Shown here: positions 42,268 to 51,484 of the stretch, piece by piece
Position numbering within the stretch: position 1 is the stretch's first letter
Layout: each line of letters opens with the position of its first letter
NCBI RefSeq assembly: GCF_905397375.1
Contig: NZ_CAJPVG010000004.1
Coordinates: 248,001 to 312,000, forward strand
Reading direction: 5' to 3'
Length of the DNA: 64,000 bases
Source: Ralstonia mannitolilytica
Lineage (GTDB): Bacteria > Pseudomonadota > Gammaproteobacteria > Burkholderiales > Burkholderiaceae
Notes under the pieces: generated by a model
The model's input: only the letters and a program-made list of their open reading frames with translations
Told to the model about the DNA's origin: nothing
Databases searched by the model: none
Program-made: the position numbers and the translations under genes

Positions 42268-43284
42268 TCAGGCCGCAGGGGCCGGGAGGCTCGCTTCAAT
42301 GCGCGCCAGCTCTGCCAGCACCGCCTGGCGTATGCGCGCGTCGCATAGCAGCGACACATGGCCAATGCCGGAGAACGCAATGTGCCGTGCGCCATCGAGC
42401 CACGATGCGCCGGCCGGCCCGACAATGGAGTCGTGCCACGAGAAGATCGACGTGATGCGCGCGCGCGCGGCGGCCGTTTCAGACGCTGCCAGGCGCCGCA
42501 GCCACGGGCTGGCCCACGCCATCTGGCGCACGTTGTGGCCGCGGCCCGTGCGCGCCATCGCCGTACCACGGTGCGGTGTGCCGAGTGTGATGACGTGCGC
42601 GATGAAGTCGGCCTCGCACTGCCGAAGCGCAGCGCGTGCCGCGAGGCCGCCCATGCTGTGGCAGAGCAGGACGGGCGCGCGGCCGTGGGCGTGCGTCAGG
42701 CGCGCAACGGCAGCGGATATGTCGCTGGCGTAGTCGTCGATGTCGCCCAGCAGCGGCATGAGGTCGATGGCCTCGGTCGGGTGGCCGGCAGCGGCCAGGT
42801 GCTTCTGCATGGGCAGCCACACCGCGCGGTTGCAGCCATAGCCGTGGATCATCAGTACAGGCACGCGCCTGCCGTCACGCGCCGGCGCATCGAACGCAGC
42901 ATGTGCGCGAAACGGCTGCAGCACGTTGAACATCCACGCCACGGATACACATTCGCGGAGCCAGCAGCCGACGAAGCCGAGGAGGCCGATGCGTTGCGTG
43001 CTGGGCACGGGCATGCGGTCCCACGTCGGGTCGTCCGGTATTGCTACGCCCAGGTTCGTCGACGAGACGAGAAACGCCCAGCCGACCGACAGCAGATAGG
43101 CCATCACCAGCACGATGCCGGCGAGCAGCGCGGCCATGGGCCAGCGCCATCCGCCCCAGTGATGCAGGCCCCATGTCACGGCGACCGTCGCCGCGCACTG
43201 CAGCGCGACGGCAACGCGGCGTGCCGTGGCCGCCGTCAGGAAGGAAAGGGGAACCGTGGAGGCGGGCAGGTCGGCGCGCGTCAT
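42268..43284 (-). CDS. Membrane-anchored alpha/beta hydrolase (lipase/esterase-like)
   Basis: A 338-residue protein with two N-terminal hydrophobic helices (ARRVAVALQCAATVAVTWGL and MAALLAGIVLVMAYLLSVGW) and a lipase-type alpha/beta hydrolase fold: oxyanion segment PVLMIHGYGCNRAVW, nucleophile elbow LLCHSMGGLAAR (C-H-S-M-G-G instead of the usual GHSMGG), an acidic residue in SWHDSIVGP and catalytic His in GIGHVSLL. It lies upstream of the plcP operon on the same strand but is separated from it by the Pho box, so it is a different unit. A lipid substrate is likely but unproven. Confidence 0.85.
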   Translation of the reverse strand: MTRADLPASTVPLSFLTAATARRVAVALQCAATVAVTWGLHHWGGWRWPMAALLAGIVLVMAYLLSVGWAFLVSSTNLGVAIPDDPTWDRMPVPSTQRIGLLGFVGCWLRECVSVAWMFNVLQPFRAHAAFDAPARDGRRVPVLMIHGYGCNRAVWLPMQKHLAAAGHPTEAIDLMPLLGDIDDYASDISAAVARLTHAHGRAPVLLCHSMGGLAARAALRQCEADFIAHVITLGTPHRGTAMARTGRGHNVRQMAWASPWLRRLAASETAAARARITSIFSWHDSIVGPAGASWLDGARHIAFSGIGHVSLLCDARIRQAVLAELARIEASLPAPAA

Positions 43285-43311
43285 GTTGAACCGGCCGCCT
43301 GCAGGGTGGGG

Positions 43312-43836
43312 TCAGTCGCGCACCAGCCGCGTGCCGGCCAGGCGATCGTGCAGGAACTGCCGTTGCGGATCGAGCCACGCCAGCGCGCCCCAGGCGAGCA
43401 GACAGACCGCTGCCACGGCCGCGCCCGTCCAGCGGGATGCCCCGCTCAGGTGGATGATGCCGACTGCCGCGGCCACCCACATCCACGCCAGCACGTAGCG
43501 CGCAACGGCACGGCCGAACGAAATGCGCGAACCGTCGGCATTGACCACGCGCATGCGCCATGTCTGCATCGCCAGGGTCCGGCCGCGCTTGCACCAGAAC
43601 CCGACGAAGTAGGCGCCCATCGCCAGGAAGCCCCAGACCTGCAGGCCCACATCGCCGGTGCGCGCCAGCGGCGGCACGATGGCCCGCAGAAGCAGGAACA
43701 CGGCGGTCGCTCCGAACATCACGCCGAACAGCAGCAGGCCTTCATAGAGCATGCCCGCTAGACGGCGGCGCAGGGTGGGCGCTGCGAGCGCATCGTGCGC
43801 CGCAGCCGAGGAAGCAGGGGAAGCGGGAGTGGCCAT
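43312..43836 (-). CDS. RDD-family membrane protein
   Basis: A 174-residue protein with three to four hydrophobic segments. The N-terminal RRRLAGMLYEGLLLFGVMFGATAVFLLLR, with the R...D/E arrangement, and TLAMQTWRMRVVNADGSRISFGRAVARYVL are the RDD signature. The family has no defined transport role. It sits 88 bases after the DUF3106 gene and 27 bases before the hydrolase, on the same strand as the sigma-factor group. Confidence 0.88.
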   Translation of the reverse strand: MATPASPASSAAAHDALAAPTLRRRLAGMLYEGLLLFGVMFGATAVFLLLRAIVPPLARTGDVGLQVWGFLAMGAYFVGFWCKRGRTLAMQTWRMRVVNADGSRISFGRAVARYVLAWMWVAAAVGIIHLSGASRWTGAAVAAVCLLAWGALAWLDPQRQFLHDRLAGTRLVRD

Positions 43837-43924
43837 CGAACGGGTGAGCGCGGCAAGCGCAATCCAACATCCGCCGGCAAGGCTTGCGCGGCGCTGTTCG
43901 GATTATGCCAAAGGGTGTGCCGGC

Positions 43925-44776
43925 TCAGCCGCCGAGCACCGTGGACGGGGGCGGACTCCCCGATTCGCCCCCCGTCGTGGTGGACGGCGCGGCGGGCTGC
44001 GCAGGGGCGGGGGGCGTGCTTACCGGTGCGGGTGCCGCAACGGCGGGCGCCGAGGCAGCGTTCGGAGCCGGCGTGGCCGCGGGGCTGGACGCTGTAGCCG
44101 TCACCTTGCCAGGCGGCGTCGTGCGCGTCGTGCCAGGCTTCGTGCGCCCATGATGGACCGCCTTGGCAGCATCCTTGGCGAGGCTCGCATTGCCGGGCAG
44201 CGCCGTGACCGCAGACGGATGTTTCTGCGCCTTGGCGGCGGCCGCCAAGGCCTTCTTCTGCTCATCCGACAGCTTCTGGTAGCTCTGCCAGGCCTCGCTT
44301 TTCTTCTGCAGCGGCACGGACTTGGTGGTCTGGAAGTTCTCACGCGCACGGTGGCGCTGCTCGGGCGTGAGCTTGACCCAGTCGGCCATGCGGGTTTGCA
44401 GGCGCTGCTGCTGGGCCGGCGTGTATCTCGGATACGCCTGCGCGATCTGCAGCCACTTCTTGCGCGCAAGCTCCGGCATGTCGTTCCACTCCGGTGCCAG
44501 CGGCGCCAGGATGCGCTGCTGCACGATGGTCAGTTCCGACCAGTTCGGGTGGACGGAGGGCCGCGGATTGGTTGCAGGCGGCGTCGGCAGGTCGACCGGG
44601 GCGTTGACGATGACCCCCGATGCAGCAGGCACCGGCGCCGAAGCGCTGGTGCCCTGTGCGATCGCGAGCCCTGCCGTCAGTCCTGCGGTACCAAGCAGCA
44701 GGGCCACGCTGTTGCGCAGACGCCGGATCCGATCGCCGCGCGGTGGTTGGCCGTGGGTGTGGAAGACGTTGCTCAT
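43925..44776 (-). CDS. DUF3106-family protein
   Basis: A 283-residue protein with a hydrophobic segment near residues 22-41 (RNSVALLLGTAGLTAGLAIA), probably a membrane anchor or signal. The DUF3106 domain follows at about 75-180: WSELTIVQQRILAPLAPEWNDMPELARKKWLQIAQAYPRYTPAQQQRLQ and WVKLTPEQRHRARENF. The C-terminal third is low complexity (Ala/Pro/Thr). Its function is unknown; the domain usually follows a sigma factor gene in beta-proteobacteria, as here. Confidence 0.88.
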   Translation of the reverse strand: MSNVFHTHGQPPRGDRIRRLRNSVALLLGTAGLTAGLAIAQGTSASAPVPAASGVIVNAPVDLPTPPATNPRPSVHPNWSELTIVQQRILAPLAPEWNDMPELARKKWLQIAQAYPRYTPAQQQRLQTRMADWVKLTPEQRHRARENFQTTKSVPLQKKSEAWQSYQKLSDEQKKALAAAAKAQKHPSAVTALPGNASLAKDAAKAVHHGRTKPGTTRTTPPGKVTATASSPAATPAPNAASAPAVAAPAPVSTPPAPAQPAAPSTTTGGESGSPPPSTVLGG

Positions 44777-44787
44777 CGATCAGCCTG

Positions 44788-45225
44788 TCACTGATCGTGC
44801 TTCAGGTACTGGTGGAAACCTTGGTCGGCGTAGGCCGCCAGCGGCAGGTCGTCGAGCAGCATGGCGGTGTCGACCTCGGCGAGCTCGTCCACGCGCTGCT
44901 GTTGCTGCCACTGGTAGATTCCAGCGAGGCCCGCAACCAGCGCGATGGTCGGCCACAGCAGGCCGAACCGGCGCAGGAACGCTGCGGCGCGTTGCAGCGG
45001 CGAGGCGCCGCTTTCCATCTCGAACGACGCCGAACCGCCACCGGGCAGCGCCAGGGCGGGCGCATGGACCGTCCGCGGGGCTTCCGCTTTCTTGTGCGCA
45101 AGCGCCGTGCGGCGCGCCGCTGCGAGGCGGTCGCGCACATCGGGCGGCAACTGCCCGGCCGACTCGTTCAGAGCGGTGCGGACGGCGTGCACAAAACGGC
45201 GTTCTCGGAGTTCTGCCTTGTTCAT
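44788..45225 (-). CDS. DUF3619-family membrane protein (possible anti-sigma partner)
   Basis: A 145-residue protein with an N-terminal helical part (VRTALNESAGQLPPDVRDRLAAARRTAL), one transmembrane helix near residues 88-110 (GLLWPTIALVAGLAGIYQW) and a short periplasmic end (DELAEVDTAMLLDDLPLAAYADQGFHQYL). Its ATG overlaps the stop of the sigma factor gene (ATGA). Position, single helix and co-translation suggest an anti-sigma-like role, which I have not been able to confirm from motifs. Confidence 0.85.
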   Translation of the reverse strand: MNKAELRERRFVHAVRTALNESAGQLPPDVRDRLAAARRTALAHKKAEAPRTVHAPALALPGGGSASFEMESGASPLQRAAAFLRRFGLLWPTIALVAGLAGIYQWQQQQRVDELAEVDTAMLLDDLPLAAYADQGFHQYLKHDQ

Positions 45226-45788
45226 AGTCGGATACCTCGCGCCCGCAGCGCCTGGGCCAGGGCGTGTGTTGCCCGCGAGCAGTGCGTCTTTACGCTGCCC
45301 TCGGAACAGCCCATTGCCAGGGCCGTCTCGGCAACATCCATGTCTTCCCAGTAACGCATCAGAAAGGCTTCCCGTTGACGTGTGGGGAGCTTCTCGATTT
45401 CGCGCTCCAGGATCTCGAGCACCTGCGCACGTTCCACCTTGTCGGCGCTGGACTCCGCCGCTGTGGAGCCGGCTTCGCTTTCGATGAGTTCGAGCGGGTC
45501 GGTGTCGTCGCCCTCGGCATCGGAGCGAAAGCTCGAGAACAGGCTCACCCAGGTGTTGCGCACCTTGCTGCGACGGAACCAGTCATGGATCGTGTTCTGC
45601 AGGATGCGCTGGAACAGCAGCGGAAGCTCGGCTCCGGGCTTGTCGCCGTATTTCTCGGCCAGCTTGATCATGGCGTCCTGCACGATGTCGAGCGCGGCAT
45701 CGTCGTCGCGCACCGCAAAGACCGCCTGCTTGAAGGCGCGTTTTTCGACGCTTAGGAGGAAGGCCGACAGTTCCTGTTCAGAGGCCAT
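45222..45788 (-). CDS. ECF-type RNA polymerase sigma factor
   Basis: A 188-residue sigma-70 family protein with region 2 (FAVRDDDAALDIVQDAMIKLAEKYGDK, then LLFQRILQNTIHDWFRRSK) and region 4 (KLPTRQREAFLMRYWEDMDVAETALAMGCSEGSVKTHCSRATHALAQAL). It is co-translated with the DUF3619 gene and followed by DUF3106 and RDD genes, a group that recurs near ilvI in beta-proteobacteria. Its target promoters and signal are unknown. Confidence 0.92.
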   Translation of the reverse strand: MASEQELSAFLLSVEKRAFKQAVFAVRDDDAALDIVQDAMIKLAEKYGDKPGAELPLLFQRILQNTIHDWFRRSKVRNTWVSLFSSFRSDAEGDDTDPLELIESEAGSTAAESSADKVERAQVLEILEREIEKLPTRQREAFLMRYWEDMDVAETALAMGCSEGSVKTHCSRATHALAQALRARGIRL

Positions 45789-45972
45789 ACAACGGCGAGT
45801 GCGAATCCTGTGGGGCAGCCGGGGCGAAATTCACACTGTCATATGTGATCCTAGCGCCGCGTGGCAGCGACGGCCAAGGCCGTCAAAAATGTTGCGATGC
45901 TAGCAAAAATGCGGGTCGGCGGACACCCCGAGTGTCTGGCGGGCGGCCCGACGTGGCGAATCTTGGCGCTGC

Positions 45973-46001
45973 TGGACCGCCATGCGGCATTCCAGTATCA
46001 T
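45973..46001 (+). promoter_or_regulatory. Candidate ilvI promoter
   Basis: TGGACC (45973-45978) and TATCAT (45996-46001) are separated by 17 bases, giving four and five of six matches to the sigma-70 consensus. Transcription would start near 46008 and give a leader of about 140 bases before ilvI. Confidence 0.5.
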
Positions 46002-46019
46002 CCCCGGTTCACAATATCT

Positions 46020-46103
46020 GTGGTTTGTCTCATCTGGCTGCCCATCAGGCGGTCCATCCATGCAGACGCGCAACCGCTCAAACCCGCGCCACAAGCCCGG
46101 TAG
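46020..46103 (+). other. Possible ilv leader peptide (GTG start)
   Basis: A 27-codon frame begins with GTG just after the candidate start site and has Val, Leu, Ile, Leu and Ile among its first nine codons, as in branched-chain amino acid leader peptides. It lacks a clear ribosome site and no terminator stem with a T run follows. The A/T-rich repeat CAATTTT...AAAATTG (about 46117-46136) just before the ilvI ribosome site might block translation instead. Weak candidate. Confidence 0.25.
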
Positions 46104-46147
46104 AGAGCATCCGAACAATTTTTTGCCGAAAATTGCAAAGGACTGAA

Positions 46148-47905
46148 ATGAATATGCCAAGCGCGGAATTTTCCCACGCCAATAGCGGTTCATCTGCCGA
46201 CATGATGGGGGCTGACATCCTCGTCAATGCGCTCGCGGCAGAGGGCGTCGAGTTCGTCTGGGGTTACCCCGGCGGCGCGGTGCTCTACATCTACGACGCG
46301 TTCTACAAGCAGAACAAGATCGAACACATCCTGGTGCGCCATGAACAGGCGGCAGTCCATGCGGCTGACGGCTATGCGCGCGCCACGGGCAAGGTCGGTG
46401 TCGCCCTCGTGACGTCCGGCCCCGGCGTGACGAACGCCGTGACCGGCATCGCCACCGCCTACCTGGATTCGATCCCGATGGTGATCATCACCGGTAACGT
46501 GCCGACGCACGCCATCGGCCAGGATGCCTTCCAGGAGTGCGACACCGTCGGCATCACGCGCCCGATCGTCAAGCACAACTTCCTGGTCAAGGACGTGCGC
46601 AATCTCGCCTCGACCATCAAGAAGGCGTTCTACATCGCCTCGACCGGCCGCCCGGGCCCGGTGGTGGTGGACATCCCCAAGGATGTCTCGCGCGAACTGT
46701 GCAGGTACGAGTACCCGAAGACCATCGAGATGCGCTCGTACAACCCCGTCAACAAGGGGCACTCGGGTCAGATTCGCAAGGCAGTAAGCCTGCTGCTGCA
46801 GGCCGAACGTCCGTACATCTATTCGGGCGGCGGCGTGGTGCTGGCCGAGGCCAGCGAAGAGCTGCGCCAGCTGGCCGCACTCACGGGCTACCCCGTCACG
46901 AACACGCTGATGGGCCTGGGAGCATTCCCGGGCACCAGCAAGCAGTTCGTGGGCATGCTCGGCATGCATGGGACGTACGAAGCCAACATGGCCATGCAGA
47001 ACTGCGACGTGCTGATCGCCATCGGCGCGCGGTTTGACGACCGCGTGATCGGCAGCCCGGCACACTTCTCGTCGCAGCCGCGCAAAATCATCCACATCGA
47101 CATCGATCCGTCGTCCATTTCCAAGCGGGTGAAGGTCGACATCCCCATCGTCGGCAACGTCAAGGACGTGCTGCAGGAGATGATCGCCCAGATCCAGTCG
47201 GGCGAAGCCAAGCCGAACAAGGCGGCGCTCGCGAAGTGGTGGGAGCAGATCGAACAGTGGCGCAGCGTCGACTGCCTGAAGTACGACCGCACCTCCGAGA
47301 TCATCAAGCCGCAATACGTGGTGGAGAAGATCTGGGAACTGACCAATGGCGACGCTTTCATCTGCTCCGACGTCGGTCAGCATCAAATGTGGGCCGCGCA
47401 GTTCTACAAGTTCAACGAGCCGCGCCGCTGGATCAACTCCGGCGGTCTGGGCACGATGGGTGTCGGCCTGCCGTACGCGATGGGTATCAAGAAGGCGTTC
47501 CCGGACAAGGAAGTCGTCACCATCACGGGTGAGGGCTCGATCCAGATGTGCATCCAGGAACTGTCGACCTGCCTGCAGTACGACACGCCCGTGAAGATCT
47601 GCTCGCTCAACAACGGTTACCTCGGCATGGTCCGCCAGTGGCAGGAAATCGAGTACGACAACCGCTACTCGCATTCCTACATGCAGGCGCTGCCCGACTT
47701 CGTGAAGCTGGCCGAATCGTATGGCCACGTCGGCATGCGCATCGAGAAGACGTCTGACGTCGAGCCCGCACTGCGCGAGGCTTTCCGACTCAAGGATCGG
47801 ACCGTGTTCCTCGACTTCCAGACCGACCCGACCGAAAACGTCTGGCCGATGGTCCAGGCAGGCAAGGGCATCTCCGAAATGCTGCTCGGCGCGGAGGACC
47901 TGTAA
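46148..47905 (+). CDS. ilvI: Acetolactate synthase, large (catalytic) subunit
   Basis: Joins two pyruvates (or pyruvate and 2-ketobutyrate) in the first common step to Val, Leu and Ile; uses thiamine diphosphate and FAD. At 585 residues it has the full three-domain fold: EFVWGYPGGAVLYIYDAF with the catalytic Glu in LVRHEQAAVHAADGYARATG, FDDRVIG, and the thiamine motif GEGSIQMCIQELSTCLQYDTPVKICSLNN. The ATG at 46148 follows AAAGGA. Its stop overlaps the start of ilvH (TAATG). ilvC follows. Confidence 0.97.
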   Translation: MNMPSAEFSHANSGSSADMMGADILVNALAAEGVEFVWGYPGGAVLYIYDAFYKQNKIEHILVRHEQAAVHAADGYARATGKVGVALVTSGPGVTNAVTGIATAYLDSIPMVIITGNVPTHAIGQDAFQECDTVGITRPIVKHNFLVKDVRNLASTIKKAFYIASTGRPGPVVVDIPKDVSRELCRYEYPKTIEMRSYNPVNKGHSGQIRKAVSLLLQAERPYIYSGGGVVLAEASEELRQLAALTGYPVTNTLMGLGAFPGTSKQFVGMLGMHGTYEANMAMQNCDVLIAIGARFDDRVIGSPAHFSSQPRKIIHIDIDPSSISKRVKVDIPIVGNVKDVLQEMIAQIQSGEAKPNKAALAKWWEQIEQWRSVDCLKYDRTSEIIKPQYVVEKIWELTNGDAFICSDVGQHQMWAAQFYKFNEPRRWINSGGLGTMGVGLPYAMGIKKAFPDKEVVTITGEGSIQMCIQELSTCLQYDTPVKICSLNNGYLGMVRQWQEIEYDNRYSHSYMQALPDFVKLAESYGHVGMRIEKTSDVEPALREAFRLKDRTVFLDFQTDPTENVWPMVQAGKGISEMLLGAEDL

Positions 47906-48396
47906 TGCGTCACATCATTTCCGTCCTGCTGGAAAACGAACCGGGCGCGTTGTCGCGCGTGGTGGGCCTGTTCTCGGCGCGTGGCTACAACATCGAGACG
48001 CTGACGGTCGCCCCGACCGAAGACGCCTCGCTGTCGCGCATGACCATCGTCACGACCGGTTCGGACGACATCATCGAGCAGATCACCAAGCACCTGAACC
48101 GCCTGGTGGAAGTCGTCAAGGTCGTCGACCTGACCGAAGGTGCGCACATCGAGCGCGAGCTGATGCTCGTGAAGGTGCGCGCGGTCGGCAAGGAACGCGA
48201 GGAGATGAAACGCACCGCGGACATCTTCCGCGGCCGCATCATCGACGTGACCGAGAAGACCTACACGATCGAGCTGACCGGCAACGGCAGCAAGCTCGAC
48301 GCGTTTCTCGATGCCATCGATCGCACTGCCATTCTCGAGACCGTTCGCACAGGCGGCTCGGGCATCGGCCGCGGCGAGCGCATTCTGAAGGTTTGA
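47905..48396 (+). CDS. ilvH: Acetolactate synthase, small (regulatory) subunit
   Basis: The 163-residue regulatory partner of IlvI that gives valine feedback inhibition. The N-terminal ACT domain (HIISVLLENEPGALSRVVGLFSARGYNIETLTVAPT) and the C-terminal ACT-like part (DVTEKTYTIELTGNGSKLDAFLDAI) are as usual. Its ATG shares a base with the ilvI stop, so translation is coupled. Confidence 0.97.
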   Translation: MRHIISVLLENEPGALSRVVGLFSARGYNIETLTVAPTEDASLSRMTIVTTGSDDIIEQITKHLNRLVEVVKVVDLTEGAHIERELMLVKVRAVGKEREEMKRTADIFRGRIIDVTEKTYTIELTGNGSKLDAFLDAIDRTAILETVRTGGSGIGRGERILKV

Positions 48397-48471
48397 ACCG
48401 GCGCGTGCACCAGCGTGCAGCTGCGGCCGGACCCCATCGATATCGAAGTATCTGAAAATTAGGACATCAAC

Positions 48472-49488
<1,017 letters not shown>

Positions 49489-49510
49489 TCGGACGCATCT
49501 TGTGCGAGAA

Positions 49511-49537
49511 AGCCAGCCTTCGGGCTGGCTTTTTTTT
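49511..49537 (+). terminator. Terminator of the ilvIHC operon
   Basis: AGCCAGCC (49511-49518) and GGCTGGCT (49523-49530) form an 8-bp stem with a TTCG loop, followed by seven T. It separates ilvIHC from psd. Confidence 0.93.
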
Positions 49538-49635
49538 ATGCTGATTCCAGGACGCCAGATACTGTTTCAAGTGCTGGCGCGGCCCCGTGTCGGCTAGAAT
49601 GCCGCATTTCCTTCAAGACGCTGTCGAGGTCTGAG

Positions 49636-50283
49636 TTGAACAACACGTATCCGCATCCCATCATCGCCCGTGAGGGCTGGCCGTACCTGGGCGCGATCTT
49701 CGTCGTCTCGCTCATCGTGCAGATGGCCGCCGGCTTTGGCTGGGCGTGGCCGTTCTGGGTGCTGACGCTGTTCGTGCTGCAGTTTTTCCGCGATCCGGCG
49801 CGCCCCGTGCCAACGCAGGCCAACGCGATTCTCTCGCCGGCAGACGGCCGCATCGTTGCCGTCGAACAGGTGCGCGACCCGTACGCCGATCGCGATGCGC
49901 TGAAGATCAGCGTGTTCATGAACGTGTTCAACGTCCACTCCAACCGCGCGCCGGTCGATGGCACGGTGCAGCAGGTGCAGTACTTCCCCGGCAAGTTCGT
50001 CAACGCAGACCTGGACAAGGCGTCGCTCGAAAACGAGCGCAACGCCATCGTGCTGCGCCGCGGCGACGGCCAGCTCGTCACGTCCGTGCAGGTGGCCGGC
50101 CTCATTGCGCGGCGCATCCTTTGCTACACCAGGGTTGGAGAGACGCTCGCGCGCGGGCAGCGCTACGGTTTCATCCGCTTTGGTTCGCGCGTTGACGTGT
50201 ATCTGCCGCTCACTGCCCGGCCGCGCGTGACGATCGGCGAGAAGGTGTCCGCCACCGTCACGGTGCTCGCCGAGCTGGACTGA
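49636..50283 (+). CDS. psd: Phosphatidylserine decarboxylase proenzyme (short type)
   Basis: Makes phosphatidylethanolamine from phosphatidylserine. The 215-residue form is the short Psd type: two N-terminal helices (PYLGAIFVVSLIVQMAAGF and FWVLTLFVLQFF), then LSPADGRIVAVEQV, the FMNVFNVHSNRAPV block and the self-cleavage site FGS (Gly183-Ser184), where Ser becomes the pyruvoyl group. The start is a TTG at 49636 preceded by GAGG; no ATG fits the family N-terminus. pssA follows by 12 bases, so substrate and product enzymes are made together. Confidence 0.95.
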   Translation: MNNTYPHPIIAREGWPYLGAIFVVSLIVQMAAGFGWAWPFWVLTLFVLQFFRDPARPVPTQANAILSPADGRIVAVEQVRDPYADRDALKISVFMNVFNVHSNRAPVDGTVQQVQYFPGKFVNADLDKASLENERNAIVLRRGDGQLVTSVQVAGLIARRILCYTRVGETLARGQRYGFIRFGSRVDVYLPLTARPRVTIGEKVSATVTVLAELD

Positions 50284-50295
50284 CCGGAGGCCGCC

Positions 50296-51168
50296 ATGCC
50301 CGCGTTCAACCGCCGCAAGAAGCGCTTCACCGCCGGCAACGTGACGCACCTGCGTCCGCTGCGACACAACCAGCCGCGCTCGGATGACGACGATCTCGAA
50401 ATCGTGCGCCCGCGCCGCCGCGGCATCTATCTGCTGCCCAACGCGTTCACGACGGCGGCCCTGTTTGCCGGCTTCTTCGCGATCGTGCAGGCGATGAACC
50501 TGAACTTCGAGACCGCCGCCATCGCCATCTTCGCGGCGATGGTGCTCGATGGCATGGACGGCCGTGTCGCGCGCATCACCAACACGCAAAGCGCGTTTGG
50601 TGAGCAGTACGATTCGCTCTCCGACATGGTCTCGTTTGGCGTGGCGCCGGCGCTGGTCATGTACGAATGGATCCTGCGGGATCTGGGCAAGTGGGGCTGG
50701 CTCGCCGCGTTCGTGTATTGCGCGGGGGCCGCCCTGCGCCTGGCACGCTTCAACACCAACATCGGCGCGGTCGACAAGCGCTTCTTCCAGGGTATGCCAA
50801 GCCCCGCTGCGGCAGCCCTGATCGCCGGTTTCGTCTGGCTGGCCATCGACAACAAGCTGCCCGTCAAGGAGCTCTGGATGCCGTGGGTAGCATTCGGGCT
50901 GACGCTGTACGCAGGGCTGTCGATGGTGTCGAACGCGCCGTTCTACAGCGGCAAGGCGCTCGACGTGCGGCATCGCGTGCCGTTCGGTGTGATGGTGCTG
51001 GTGCTCGTGCTCTTCGTCGTGGTGTCCAGCGACCCGCCGGTCGCGTTGTTCGGGCTCTTCGTGGGCTACGCGGTGTCAGGCTACCTGCTCTGGGGCTGGC
51101 GCACGTTGCACGGGCAACAGGGCAGTCCGCGCCTGCCGAAACAGGTTTCCGACGATGTGCACGAGTGA
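50296..51168 (+). CDS. pssA: CDP-diacylglycerol--serine O-phosphatidyltransferase
   Basis: Makes phosphatidylserine from CDP-diacylglycerol and serine. The 290-residue membrane protein has a basic N-terminus (RRKKRFTAGNVTHLR) and the CDP-alcohol phosphatidyltransferase motif DGMDGRVARITNTQSAFG-x3-DSLSD (DGx2ARx8Gx3Dx3D). About eight helices follow. It is co-transcribed with psd. Together they supply the phosphatidylethanolamine that a PlcP-type phospholipase would degrade elsewhere in the window. Confidence 0.96.
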   Translation: MPAFNRRKKRFTAGNVTHLRPLRHNQPRSDDDDLEIVRPRRRGIYLLPNAFTTAALFAGFFAIVQAMNLNFETAAIAIFAAMVLDGMDGRVARITNTQSAFGEQYDSLSDMVSFGVAPALVMYEWILRDLGKWGWLAAFVYCAGAALRLARFNTNIGAVDKRFFQGMPSPAAAALIAGFVWLAIDNKLPVKELWMPWVAFGLTLYAGLSMVSNAPFYSGKALDVRHRVPFGVMVLVLVLFVVVSSDPPVALFGLFVGYAVSGYLLWGWRTLHGQQGSPRLPKQVSDDVHE

Positions 51169-51192
51169 TCCGTGCGTGACGTTTTTGTGCGC

Positions 51193-51221
51193 TTGCGTCA
51201 ATTTTTGAATTCGTCTATAGT
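51193..51221 (+). promoter_or_regulatory. Promoter of the leu leader/leuA
   Basis: TTGCGT (51193-51198) and TATAGT (51216-51221) with a 17-base spacer. Transcription would start near 51228-51229, right at the ATG of the leader peptide, so the leader may be translated as a leaderless message. Confidence 0.7.
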
Positions 51222-51228
51222 CGTTCGC

Positions 51229-51312
51229 ATGCTTTCGCGCCCGATTTCCATTCTGATTACGCTAGTCTCGATTGGTGGCCTACTAGGTCATCAGGTCGGG
51301 ACACGCGCATAG
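51229..51312 (+). CDS. leuL: Leu/Ile-rich leader peptide of leuA (attenuator)
   Basis: A 27-residue frame (MLSRPISILITLVSIGGLLG..., ending TRA) with five Leu, four Ile and two Val. Three of the Leu codons are CTA, including a CTA-CTA pair, a codon rare in this GC-rich genome; ribosomes would stall there when charged tRNA-Leu is short. A strong hairpin with a T run follows (51371-51406) before leuA. This matches the logic of the enteric leuL attenuator, with which it shares no obvious sequence. Confidence 0.72.
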   Translation: MLSRPISILITLVSIGGLLGHQVGTRA

Positions 51313-51370
51313 GAAATCGCAAGACGAGGCAAGCAAAACCGCCAAGTTTTCGCGAACCAGGATTCAACAG

Positions 51371-51406
51371 CGCCCCGGCCTGCAACCATGCATGCCGGGG
51401 CGTTTT
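51371..51406 (+). terminator. Attenuator hairpin upstream of leuA
   Basis: CGCCCCGGC (51371-51379) pairs perfectly with GCCGGGGCG (51394-51402), with an inner TGCA/TGCA stem, and is followed by TTTT. Placed 59 bases after the leader peptide stop and 79 before leuA, it would end transcription when leucine is plentiful. Confidence 0.75.
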
Positions 51407-51484
51407 GCATTCTGCGCCGCAAAAAACGATCCGAGACACCATCAAGACCGACGCCAAAAACGTCACCCCCACCAAGGAGCCGCA

